NCBI GenBank assembly: GCA_018343915.1
Contig: JABRWF010000003.1
Location: 2,232,001-2,296,000 of the forward strand
Source of the DNA: Agroathelia rolfsii
Taxonomy: Eukaryota; Basidiomycota; Agaricomycetes; Amylocorticiales; Amylocorticiaceae
Length of the DNA: 64,000 nucleotides
Direction of reading: 5' to 3'
Shown here one piece after another: positions 1 through 11,217 of this stretch; position 1 is the stretch's first letter; every line of letters begins with the position of its first letter. A program made the translations under genes and the position numbers. Under the pieces are notes generated by a model. That model was not told the DNA's origin, made no database searches, and was given only the letters and a program-made list of their open reading frames with translations.

Positions 1-877
1 GTCCGGGGCTTCCGCTGGATCCATCTTACTTCATTGAAAGTGGAAGCCTGCGAATCAGAATTCCGAAACGTATGGGCCTACAACTTACCGCCTCATGCTC
101 TAGAGGTATAAAATACTCAATCTAGCACTCAAACCCCCCGTTGGTTTAGGCTTCATCAGTGTCATTCTCCACACACGTAGAGTACCTAGAGGCTAGAAGA
201 AAGATATAGTTTCGGAAGCGCCGCGACCTTATGGCCACCCTCCATGATATCCACATCCGTAACTTATTGACTGTTCCGTTGAGAAACCATTTTTGGCCTT
301 GATCATGATCTTGACATGCTCCGCTGCTGTATATGTAAGCGTGTTGCCAGGGGTGAGAAATCTACAGGGGTGAGGAGCTAAGAACGGAAGAAAAATAAAA
401 CTAACCTTTAATGATGATCATTACCATTTTGTATGAGGTGTTCAAGAAAGGCACCATTCAAAAAAAACCAAGGTACACACGTGCTGTATCTTGTGCCAAC
501 ACCACCATCACAATCAATCCAATCCAACAAGAAAATAGATGAAAGTTGAACTACACAGCTGACAGTAAATCACATGCGAAGATATACAAATGATTACTTG
601 GTACTGTAAATACATGCCAGCTTTGCTAGGTGCGAGACAGAGAGAGAGAGAAAAGAATTATTATAGGTTTCGATAACCAGATTACCCTTCTTAGTACCAT
701 CACGAAAGAGCGCCCACAGTTGTAAACAAACAGGTGTCTATATGCATCACTACCGTTAATACACTAATATACCCTGCACGAAGCACTAGCCCAAATAGGT
801 CAGGCGCCGCTGAGGTGTATAAGAGAAAGGGAAAAAGAGCAAGAAAGAAAGAAGAAAAGATCGGAGCAAACAGACTA
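1..877. other. Intergenic or 3' flanking sequence, no gene recognised
   Basis: No convincing coding exon is visible. Short open frames on both strands lack codon bias and recognisable motifs. The last part (about 600-877) is purine-rich and probably holds the 3' untranslated region of the minus-strand CLPTM1-like gene. Confidence 0.5.
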
Positions 878-3607
878 TTACTTGGTCTTCTTCGATTCGC
901 CCTTCTCGTCCACCTTCTTCGTTTCCTCGGCCTCTTGATTTTCCATAACCTGCCCGTATTCATTAATACGTTTAGGATCGATGCGGTATATCCAGCGCTA
1001 TATCATATACAAAACAGGTTAGCACGAGGAACATGGAAAAGAGAAACGACGATGGGTCAAATAAAAAGCGAACGGACCTGATAAAGGAATACGAGGAATA
1101 CGACATCATCGCGGAAGCAAGCTAAACGATGAAGGAAAGGCATCTTGATGCAAAACCTATTCGATAAATGCAAAAAAGGTTACATTGCATCAGGATACTT
1201 TGTGTCGACAGAATATCAGTAATGGACTTACGCGAAAAGATCGTCGACAACGGTCGAAAGCGTCTTGTAGACCATTGCACGGGCGGGCATGTGTGCCACG
1301 CTCTAGGTAATTTTGAAACACAGCATCAGCAAACAATAGATGCGGAGAGCAAAGAACCGGAAGCGAAATAGGGGCTCACCTTGAGCTTATAATTGATAAT
1401 TAACTGCGGTACTAGTTGCGCCTAAAGGAGATGCAGGAAGAATGGAACATAAGATTAAATTCATGCACATGCGTGCGTGCACACAAAGGAACTGTAATTG
1501 CAGAAAGGCAGTGTGGCACTTACAAAGCCAAACATGTACACAAACGATGTCAAAGTCGAGATGACGAAGCTGTACCACCCTTTGTGTGTCTCATATACGA
1601 GCGAATAGCCTGCATAGATAATGAGACATGGGATGGCCACCCAGGAGACATACCGGAACGCAAGACGGTCGTATTCCTGTGTCTTGCGCTCGTCTTCGGA
1701 CAGAACGTGTTTATCTTTGATGACGAGCATGTATGGCAGTCTGGAACCAGCGGGCGAGGGCGCGATGGAGATATCGACAGCTTTGGTAATCTGCTCAATT
1801 TGCGTCAACGTAAAATGGAAGAGTGACCCAAGAATACTGGCGCACCTTCCAAGCTTCGATAACAACACCGATGCCCGAGCCCATGAGAATCATCCAGCTC
1901 GTATCGGCGTTATTGTCAATAAGGTACAACAGCACAATAATTTGTACGACGACATTGGTGACAATCTATGATGCGTTTATAAGCAAACTAGAGTTCAGTG
2001 ACAGTGTATTCGAGTCACGCACCGTGCGAACAGAAACGCCGACAAGCTCCTTCTGCTGGCGCCAGTGGGACACATCCGACTTGAATGCTAGCATCTCAAA
2101 TCTTCATTTCATCATCATCATCATCAGCGAGAAAACCCAACAACCCAACAGAAAAATGCTTACACCGTGTGCAAGAGACTGACCAAGCCCGTCAAAGCCA
2201 GGAACCATGGATTCGTCTCGACCAGCATGCGCTTTACCTCATCCATCTCCGCGCTAGCGCCAGCTCCTTGTTGCTTAGCAGCATCCTCAAACCCTTGCGT
2301 GAGCGTAGCGAACGCTTGGAACTTGAAGAACGACATTGGCTGGAACACAAGTTGAACTGGCAGCGTGGTTGTAGTGGAGTTAATTTCGATATATTGCGAG
2401 CGGAGGCGCCAAAAGTCGTTTGGAAAGATGATGGGCTTATAGTATGCACGGGTGCCACTGGGGTCGCGTACGTTGGGGAGCACATGAACGTCTGTATACA
2501 TGAAGTTGTGTTAACCACAAGCGAACTGGCATGAACAGTTATGCTGGCGTACGTTGTATAACAGGCACAGGTAGTTGAGCGCTGACGCTGGGTTGGTCGG
2601 AGATCAATGCCAGAGTAACGTTCTATTGTCTTTTTTTCAGCGGACGGCTTGATTCGAGAAAATGATAACATACATTATGCCAGTGGGGTACAATGACATC
2701 AGGCTCATCGGTCTTGATAAAAAATGATAAGAACTCTATCTGGTAATGCCACTTCGAGGACTTACCGGTTCATCTGTCTCGGTCTCGTTGGCGCTGCTCG
2801 CACTCAAAAGACTTTTGACCTTGATTACTTTGGTCTTGAGAAGGTATGGCGTGAGCACTGACGATGAAAAATCAGCTAGAGAGCAACAACAAATCCAAAC
2901 GACTTAAGATGTACGTTTGCGAACATGGTGAACGGATTCCGGAGCAAAAGTGTCATGTCTTGGGTCTGGACTGGCACCATCTTTCACAAGGAAGACATCT
3001 GCCCATAGTGACCCATTCCTTTTTACGGACTCGGGGATATCAACTAACAAATCCGTCGTATATGTCTGCTGCCAGTCGCCAAACATGATATCATTCCATA
3101 CGAAGCTAGGTAGGTTCTGGTCTTCATTGGGTCGGTAAGCCGAAGTCCATTGCTTAGAGAAGACATCGCCATTGGGAGAAGTAGATAAGTAGACATGCAT
3201 TGATAGCGGCTGCCCGAGTGGCCATGAGGGAATCAGTTGCTGTGGAACTTGCGAGCGAGGGTCGACCTGGGCTTGGCCACCTGGTGCTTGCGCATTCGGA
3301 GTTGTTGCAGGGGCAGGGTTAGGTCCTTTAGCAGCAGGAGCAAAGAATTTGGTCACTGGGAGAAGGGTTCCGAGGATTAGTTCAAGTGAATAGAAGTCTT
3401 TTCAGTTTTCACGAACCGACTTGAGAGATGACCCAGAAAATAAGTGCTTGCTATGAAGTAGATCTTCTTAGCCTTAACACGAAATTTGTGACGCAGCTGA
3501 AGACATACCTGGGCAATGGCCATGAATTTCTGCCATGTCGTCTGCTCTCCCTCCCGTGCCCCATCTCCAGCAGCGGCAGCAGGCCTAGTGGCCTGACTTG
3601 AAGACAT
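878..3607 (-). CDS. CLPTM1: CLPTM1-family multipass membrane protein (cleft lip and palate transmembrane protein 1 homologue)
   Basis: Multi-exon minus-strand gene. The N-terminus (MSSSQATRPAAAAGDG...) reads from 3607. The next large exon (about 3356-2904) carries the family's luminal region, with LSMHVYLSTSPNGDVF and a YRPNEDQNLPSFVWND-type stretch. Another exon (2501-2160) has VHVLPNVRDPSG and YKPIIFPNDFWRL, typical of CLPTM1. The following exons hold the hydrophobic C-terminal half, including YVSWVAIPCLIIYAGYSL and the SFVISTLTSFVYMFGF segment. The last exon reads RWIYRIDPKRINEYGQ and ends in a lysine/glutamate-rich tail at 878. Family members are ER/Golgi membrane proteins; CLPTM1 and CLPTM1L have been linked to receptor trafficking and lipid scrambling. 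Identity is secure from motif order; individual intron ends were judged by eye. Confidence 0.88.
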
Positions 3608-3951
3608 ATCGTGGATGGACTATTAGTACACGCAGACAATACTGGCGTAGAGCACAATGAGATAATTCAGAGTCCGCCTCATTCGAAAACGAATCCCATC
3701 TTGTCTCAAGCCACTACAGTAGATATAATTGTAATTCTGATACACGGCCCATGATCCCTCTTCCCTTATTTACGGCCTCTTCACAGTTGAGAAACCTAGG
3801 CGACCTGCCTAGAAATGAGCTTTAGAATTGTAATATAGGCTCTAACGGTCACATGACGTAGGTGTACAACTCCGGCCTCGGAAGCAAACGACATTTACTA
3901 CTTCCGCCCATACTAATTGAAACACTACTTACTGGTACTTAAGCACGAGCA
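3608..3951. promoter_or_regulatory. Divergent promoter region between CLPTM1-like gene and SIN1
   Basis: This stretch of about 340 bp separates the start codons of two genes transcribed away from each other, so it should hold both promoters. No TATA box or named operator can be assigned with confidence. Confidence 0.45.
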
Positions 3952-6900
3952 ATGTCCTTGCTAAGCGATCCCGAGTTGGTACACCTAACACTGCTGTTTC
4001 ATCTAGTCACCATACTTATTGCTATGTTGTAGCTATCTCATACATAACCTGCGCTTATCTTACCTGAGACATGTCGAAGACCCATATGGCCGACGCCTGA
4101 TCACCTTCAACCCCCTCCTTTACGAGTCCAACCCATACATCGTTGCTGCCTCGCTAGCGGACAAGGACAAGTGGCCAGAGCTTGCCTTGTCGTCGAGCCC
4201 TCAGCCCAGTGATGATGAAGATGACTCTGGTGGTATCAACGACTCTTCGGGCTTCCCAGGCGCTCGTGGTCTGAAGTACACACAAACCATCGTGGGACCA
4301 TCCCGTACAGCTATGGGCGGATTTGGCATGAACGTGTCTGGGAAGCGCACGTCTACGTCTTCTAGGCGCAAGGTTACACTTCGTCTTTCTGGCGACACCG
4401 TCATCTCAGATCCATCAACTAAGGATGCCGTCGTCGCGGGGGGACCAGGTAAATCATCTGATACATTCGGTAAGATCACGATAGAACAGCCAACGCCCGA
4501 GGCCAATCCTTTACCACCACCTCCCCCTCCGCCTGCCCAGTTTATTCCCAAATTTAAAGGTGCCGCTGAGATGGAGGCGAGAAGGAGAGCTAGACTCGCT
4601 TCCAGACCTAGGATAGGTCCACTGCCACCTGAGCCAATCAAGCCGCCCATGCCAATCACAATCAACCCCGAACTTTCTTCATCCTCAGAAGATGAGATTT
4701 TGGCCGAATCTTTAGATGTGGATGAAGATGAAGAGGACGATGGTGACTTTGATGATCTGCCCGAAGGCAGCGATAGTATGGATGAGGGCGATGAAGAGTT
4801 CGATCCGTGAGTTCTCTTTTGGTCAATTTATCTTATTTATCTTATTTTCCTTCCAGAGACTTTTCGGCCACAAGGGACTCGGCCGTTGACTCTGGTAGTA
4901 CACCGTTTGACATGATTCTCGGCCGTCCAACACCCGACGCTCCTACTAGCAGTGGACCACGAAACCGCAGCCGTCTCAGCCCCGTCACAGAGGGTCATTC
5001 GCATGACACCTCGCTCCTCCAACATGGCGCAAAACCCATCGACAAGTTATTTGAGATGGTACCGCCACCGCCTCGACCATCGCCCACACCTTCACGCTCC
5101 AAATCCCAGCAAGATCAAGGCCAGCAGCAACAACTATCGGCAACAGCACCGACCTCCACTAAACCTGCCCCGAGCCGCTCGCAGACGCAGCCCCACGAAC
5201 TGACGTTCTCGCGTCAAAAAGTGCAACCGATCAAACCTGCCAAATCCGCGCTGTCAGCGATGCTCGCCTCCTCTTCCGACGTGGCGAACCCGTTCGCGGA
5301 CGTGTACGCTGGTGTGAGCGGCCTCGGCGAGAGTGCGTCGATCACACTCAAGATTTTCTTCCCACATGCACGCAAACCGGCTGGAAAACCGCTGAAAGTC
5401 ATCGTGCGCAAGGATGCAACAGTGGAGGAGGTTATTGGTTTTTCATTGTTCAAGTATTGGGAGGAAAATTGGGAGCCCAAACTGGATCACGGCTTAAAGG
5501 GGGAGGACGATCCTCAGTGGGCGATCAAGTTAAGTGCAGTCGGGTGGGATATACATATTGCGGAGGATGATGGAGAGGTCGACGATGATTTCCCAGGTAG
5601 ACTTTTTGTTTCTTGCTTTTTCTTGTATGCGTGTCACTGACCGTCCATCCATTTTCGTCTAGCGCCTGATCGAACAAAACGAATAGCTACTGTGAACATG
5701 GACACATATGCCATCACAGAAGCAAGTCCGGAGAGAGGTACGTGCATGATCACCTATCATCCCCCCACAAATATATCTGATCATCTCCTCCTTTCATAGT
5801 CCGCGAGAACCAAGCCAAGGACGGTGAGATTCAGCGCCGACCCGCGCGCATATTAGCAACGCCAAAGAAATCCAACGGTGGTCTAACTGTGCCTGGCCTC
5901 CCTGTTCCGGCTGCTGTGTCGAATCCGCTCCCGAGCGTGATGAACTCTACCGTGGGCTCGTTCCCCATCTTGTCGACCTCGATGGGTTCGTCATCCCATG
6001 GACCGCAGATCTTCCTCCGGATTCGCGCGACGGGCGAGAAGGAGCCTGTGCATTTCTCCACCACGATACCTGCGTAAGTCGAATAGCGCTATCATTATTT
6101 TTCATTATTTATAATAAATCTAAACCCACCTCTTTACAGTACTGCCGGCACGTACATTCAAGAAGTCCTCGAAAAAGCTTGCAATCGATGGCATATTGAT
6201 CCGCGCGACTATGCATTACTCTTGAACGACAACGACAGATCGTTGCATATTCCAGTGGACAGGACCGTGGCCAGTCTGGCAGGCCAACGGGATCTAATCC
6301 TGGTCGAACGCTCGGAGTTGCCCAAGTTCGGCGATGTCAAGAAAGTTGCGCGGACGACGGATCCAAATGGTAATATGAACAATAGTTATGCATGTTGTCG
6401 AAGGACTAAGATAAATGGATACATACAGCCTCGATCTTCAATCGTACTTCAGAAGTACCCGTGGTACCTTTCAATTCTACAATCGATTTCACTGCTACAT
6501 ACAAGGTACTGTCAATTTTGCTTTCGCTTTTGGATTGAAAAAGTATTGAAGCTTTATTTGTCAAGAAATATACCATCTATCGTAAAATGCCAATGCTGGT
6601 CACGCGTTCAGAGCGAACACTTGCCATTGACGGCGACTACATCCATGTATGTTTTCTTCTTGCCCGCTCTCGAACAGGAACAGATGGAATTAACGCTACT
6701 TGCCTCCAGATCATGCCATCCACAAGCAAGGCCAAAGCAGTCTTTGAAAGCGGCAAAACATCATCATACCACATTAGTAGTATCCTCGCATGTCAACAAG
6801 CAGGTAAATCCGCCTCATTTAAGCTCATCGTGGCTCGCGACAGGAGTAATAAGCGATATGACTTTGAGGCAGAGTCATCTAAACAAGCTGGTGCGTTCTG

Positions 6901-7077
6901 CGTTCTTGGATCCTTTTGCTTATTTTTTGGCCTAGTATATATTCTCTAATCTAATACATTTTCCAATATACAGCCGAGATCGTGCATATGATCAAGGGCT
7001 TAAAGACTTCACTCGACACCAAGTCGGGTGGATCGACCAAGTCAAAATATCGCAGGAGTAGGGCAGCATACAAGTGA
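3952..7077 (+). CDS. SIN1: TORC2 subunit Sin1/Avo1 (CRIM, Ras-binding-like and PH domains)
   Basis: Scaffold subunit of TOR complex 2, which recruits AGC-kinase substrates at the plasma membrane. The start is a 23-nt first exon (3952-3974). Splicing over intron 3975-4032 gives MSLLSDPDYLIHNLRLSYLR, the family's conserved N-terminus, followed by HVEDPYGRRL. Exon 2 (from 4033) encodes a serine- and proline-rich linker with a poly-Pro run and an acidic stretch. The CRIM domain follows (ITLKIFFPHARKPAGKPLKV... VIGFSLFKYWEENWEP... WDIHIAEDDGEVDDDFP). A middle ubiquitin-like/Ras-binding region comes next (FLRIRATGEKEPVHFS... YALLLNDNDRSLHIP), and the C-terminal PH domain starts near KKYTIYRKMPMLVTRSER and runs to FEAESSKQAAEIVHMIKG. 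The stop is at 7075-7077. At least five short introns interrupt the gene. Domain order matches the family exactly. Confidence 0.9.
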
Positions 7078-8121
7078 AGGGTCGATATCTTGTGTGCTGG
7101 TAGTATTGTATTGTATTCTTGTATTATACTGGGTTCATTCAGTTGGAGTCCAGATAGGGTTGGATGATTGGCATTTGATGCGCATTTTCAAATCCTATGC
7201 ATGATTGCTTTATTCGAGGTCCGGCCTGGCGTATAATGTACTAGTACATAGAAGAAAGGTGTTGCATAAGGGTTTTCTGACAAACTATTTTAATCTACCG
7301 TTATCATCGAATTTCTAGTTGGGCTAGCTGCTCAATCAATGTAGGAGACTTAGCATTCATCCACAATGACACTGTTAAGGGAAGAACAGCGTCTTACATC
7401 TATGTGACTCAGTTCGCTACTGCTCATGAGGTATCGTCTTTTATACACAACTCCAGAGTCATACGTTGAGAAACATGATTACTTTTCGTATACAGAGATT
7501 CATGGTATCCCACAGATAGCTTTTGTTTGACTTGCGCTCAGAACATATCCTGATGGTCGTTGGTGCCAATTATCTACTATAAGTATTGCGTGTTATTCCT
7601 TGCCAGTAATTTACTGAGTGGTTTCAATGGCTCGTGTCCGTCGAATGAGGGGTTTGACGAAATAGCCTAAGCACGTAGTGATCACCAATAATGGCCACCA
7701 TCGGCAGTTCGATGTTCCATCTTCCTCCCCAATGCCTCCTTCCTATCCTGATACATATACTGCTAGTAATTAGTGCTATTGTTCAATTAAGATACTGAGT
7801 GCGAATCTTGAACCAACATCAATGGCCATAATATGCGGCGAGATCTTGTTCTAAGTCTGGTATTATGAGCACAGTATTACATAGGGTCGACACCTAATAT
7901 CATATAAAATGGTATGCATTATATTTTTCGTTGCTTATAACCTAGTTAAGATCAACAGTTCGTATTCTAAGTGCAAATATGACGTAAAACCATGCCAAGA
8001 TCTGATTCAGCAGCAACGCCACAGCGAGAAATTGCAGTTGTGGCTGCTCCAATTCTGCGCGCGTCATCCGACCTTTACACACCATCCCCTTGTCTTCTCC
8101 TCATAGACAACGACGACGACA
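7078..8121. other. Intergenic region between SIN1 and TOM20
   Basis: About 1 kb of A+T-rich DNA with no supported exon. It should contain the SIN1 3' untranslated region and, near 8040-8121, the TOM20 promoter and leader. I see no RNA gene or repeat. Confidence 0.5.
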
Positions 8122-9006
8122 ATGAGCAGCGATAGTAGAATCTCGGCCAAGGTTGCTGGCACCGTCGCAGGCATCACCATTCTCGGCGGTTTCCTGGCCT
8201 ACGCCGTCTACTTTGACTACAAGCGCCGCAACGACGTAGGATTCCGCAAGCAACTGCGTATGTATCGTACCGCCGCGAAATTTCATTTTTTTATTGGTCA
8301 ATGTGTGCTCATAATGAATTATCTTTTCCGCTCCTGGCATATAGGCAAGCAGAAGAAAAAGGTGGAGAAGCGCGTTGCGGAGACCCAGTCACAAGAGCCG
8401 GAGGGCTCGAAGGCCGTGTCTATCGAGGAGCTCAAGGCGGCGTTGGCTAGGATCCGTACTGAACCCGTGCCCGCCTCGCCCGAGGCGCGCGAGCAGTACT
8501 TTATGTCGCAAGTGGGTATGGGCGAGACGTTGTGCATGCAAGGTACGTACTTTTTTTCTCCTTGAAACTTTCGCGTCCTGTATGGTAGTCCTAACATTTG
8601 GTCTTCTATTCCCCCCTTCAAAGGCCCATCGTTACATATGACTGCTGCATTGTGCTTCTTCCGTGCTCTGCGTGTATATCCTTCCCCAGTGGAACTGATT
8701 GCCATTTACCAAAAGACGGTTCCCGAGCCTGTTTTCAATGTACGCTGTTTACAAGCTATTATACCGTCTCTCCCATCAATGCTAACGTATAATACCCTCC
8801 AGATTGTTATGGAGCTTATGAACCTTGACGTGAGTGATGGTGATGATGTTCCTGAGCATCCTCCTGCTGCTGCTGCGGCGGCGGCGCCTACGCCAGTGGT
8901 GGAAGACGTTGAGACGAGCCCGGTACGGGGCAGCCCGCCATCCGAAACGTCGTCGTCGCAGGAGTGGGATAGAGTCTCTGATTCGGGGGAGAAGACGCCT
9001 GCTTAG
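8122..9006 (+). CDS. TOM20: Mitochondrial import receptor TOM20 (short form)
   Basis: Outer-membrane receptor that binds presequences of imported mitochondrial proteins. An N-terminal membrane anchor (AGTVAGITILGGFLAYAVYF) is followed by DYKRRNDVGFRKQLRKQKK, a charged linker and the presequence-binding core (GMGETLCMQGPSLHMTAALC FFRALRVYP, then PVELIAIYQKTVPEPVFNIV). Exons are 8122-8257, 8345-8542, 8624-8739 and 8803 onward. If the potential intron from 8830 is kept, the frame continues through an Ala-rich and acidic tail and stops at 9006, giving 217 residues, a normal TOM20 size. The tail is GC-rich and looks coding. The same first four exons can also be spliced to a SET-domain frame (see next entry), so this is best seen as one of two products of the locus. 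Confidence 0.85.
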
Positions 9007-10686
9007 ACTGTGTTCTTCCCTTTCCTCTCCTCCGTTCTCTTTTCCATCGTTCCTGGCGATGTGTGTTCTACGACTATGTTCATATATTCTTACCGGAGGA
9101 TCTCATCTTCTCTCCTCTTGTCATATTGCGTTTTCATTTACAAATTTCTAATAAACATTTTCCCCCTTCCTCTCCCCTCCTTGCCCTCTCTTGTTGCGTT
9201 CGTGATGTTAGGTTCAAGAGCGTGTTGAAGGTGAGTATATCGAACAATGAAAATCGTTCAAGGATGATAACTTGAGCTGAGAATCGGTGTGAAATAGGCT
9301 ACTACGATGTCTTCCCTGCCAAGTCCATGAAAGTATCTGTGAAGATCATCGATGCCCCTGATGGCAAGGGCTCTACGCAGAAAAAGAAGGTCTTGATTGT
9401 GAACGAGGACATTCCTCAGGGCACCGTTATCTACAAGGCAAGCTGATCTATATCACCCTAGGTGCACGTGAGACTAAAGCCATGTGATATGTGCAGGAAC
9501 AACCCCTGATGACCGCACTGGACTTTGACCTCCAAGAAGCCGGTACGCACTGCTCGCAATGTTTCCGCCTCATCCAGGACGAGGACACAGCGATTAGTCC
9601 CGATGGGGACCGTCTCAACTCGGTCTACTGCTCCGCGGAATGTCAGAAGAAGCACAAGTCACAGTCGCAATCACTCCTCTTCTCGCTCGAGAACCCCGTG
9701 CCGGAGCCGATTGCAGCCGAGATGTCGCCTGAAGACATCGAGAAGCGGCGCGTGGCGCAGGAGGCGTTCGTGGTGGCGCTGAAGGAGAACAAAAAGGTGC
9801 AGCCGCTCCTCCTTGCGCGCTTTATCGCGCGCAGCGTCGCGGGTGAGACGGCCAAGCTATTCGAGAGCACGGGCGTCGCACTCCCACCGCAGGACTTGCC
9901 GCCGACGGATGGAGGCGACTATTCGTTGCATGATCATCTCGAGCGGTTGAGGTATTTGGAGCTGCAGCCGAAGGAGGGGGATATTGCGCTCCTGAAGGGC
10001 GTGTTTGAGCATGCTTTGCCCGGCTTGGAGAGCTTTGTAACGGATGAGCGGTATGCCCAGCTCTTGGGCAAGATTGCGTTCAACTCGTATGGCGTTTGTT
10101 TCGATGGTGGACGTGGTGATAGGGTGAGAGAAAGAACTGTTGGATAGATTGATGTTTCTATCATGCTAATTTATATTTCTTTAGCCATCTTTGAGCTTGC
10201 GGCCTGAAGAAGAGGAAAAGACCCGTACTCCTCACGACACGTCCCGCCAGGTCGGCACTGGCTTCTACGTTGTTTCCTCATATGTACGTGAAACTTGCAT
10301 CAAACTATTGCATTCGCATTTCTGATATCCATGTACAGATCCAACACTCGTGCGATCCTTCATGCACGCCCTCGTTTAGCGAAGGCACAGCCGAGCTGCA
10401 CCTCGTCGCGAACCGCGACCTCAAAAAGGGTGATGAGGTCACCGTCGCATACGTTGATGTCTCCCAGCACGAAGGCGAGAGTGCGCAAGAGGCCCGTCGC
10501 CGTCGTCGCTACGACCTCGCGCGTGGATGGCGCTTTGCTTGCACATGCGACAAGTGCGAGAATGAACAGGTGGCCCAGGGCTCATCGGAGGGCGAGGAGA
10601 AGGAGAAGGAGGAGGAGCTCGAGATCCAGGATGGATCGAAGGTTGATGAGGCTGTCTTGAGGGTTGAGGCTCAGCTTGGACAGTGA
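8122..10686 (+). CDS. TOM20-MYND/SET fusion product (long form of the TOM20 locus)
   Basis: Splicing from the perfect donor GTGAGT at 8830 to the acceptor at 9208-9211, through a 19-nt microexon (9212-9230), then exons 9298-9437, 9497-10123, 10185-10283 and 10339-10686, gives one frame of 569 codons. Every phase agrees, and the join reads MNLD-VQERVEG-YYDVFPAKS. The downstream part has a MYND-like Cys cluster (HCSQCFRLIQ...VYCSAECQKKH), a split SET domain (VLIVNEDIPQGTVIYKEQ... YIQHSCDPSC... LKKGDEVTVAYVDVS) and a post-SET-like ACTCDKCEN. Intron 9438-9496 has a GC-AG donor (AAG|GCAAGC). No ATG in frame precedes the SET part, which argues that it is not a separate gene. SET proteins of this SMYD/SETD5 type methylate lysines; the substrate is unknown. 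The usual Asn of NHSC is Gln here. Confidence 0.7.
9150..9155 (+). terminator. Candidate intronic polyadenylation signal (AATAAA)
   Basis: A canonical AATAAA lies about 140 bp after the short-form TOM20 stop codon and inside the 382-bp intron that the TOM20-SET form would remove. It follows a long pyrimidine-rich stretch. It would allow the short TOM20 mRNA to end before the SET exons. Confidence 0.4.
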
Positions 10687-11217
10687 TGGTGACAACTATC
10701 ATTTATGATTAAGCGTGAGCTTGAGACCTAAGTAGGTTCTCTCTTGATGATTCTGAAAACTCATGGTAGTCTCGGACATTGCTTTCCTTATGTGCTCACT
10801 CATCCACTACGATACATAATCACTTTACATTTTTTGTGCATGCATTTTGTTTTCGCTGATTAATCACTCTAGGGTTTTCAAATAAAAATCCCGTCGCTAC
10901 TAAATCCTTTTTCTTTTACTAAGTACAAGCCCCTTTACTACTTTGCGTAAAAGCTTACCGAAAATATTCATAAGTGATGCTGAATCAAACTAAAAGATCA
11001 TGAGTGTCATCGCAAAAAAAGAATTTTAACTCTTCCAGGAGTTTATTTACGATAGCCTACCACATGATGAGGTTCACATAATTGTTAAGCTTCCCAGTAA
11101 GCCCAGTCAACAACTGTCTGCTTCCCTACATTTCTCTGATTTTATATCTGTTTCATTCTTTCTGCCACTCAGGCAGCTTTGTATGAGTTTAATTATTACA
11201 TATGAAGAACTGCTCCG
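10687..11217. other. Intergenic region, no gene seen
   Basis: A+T-rich sequence following the SET-coding part. No exon, RNA gene or repeat is recognised. Confidence 0.5.

Noticed and set aside
4201..4665. Minus-strand Gly-rich frame opposite SIN1
   Set aside because: It is the complement of the poly-Pro and Ser-rich linker of SIN1.
9063..9275. Separate SET-domain gene starting in the TOM20-SET intron
   Set aside because: No ATG in frame upstream of the SET exons, and the only open extension upstream is the T/C-rich intron; the in-frame microexon link to TOM20 fits better.
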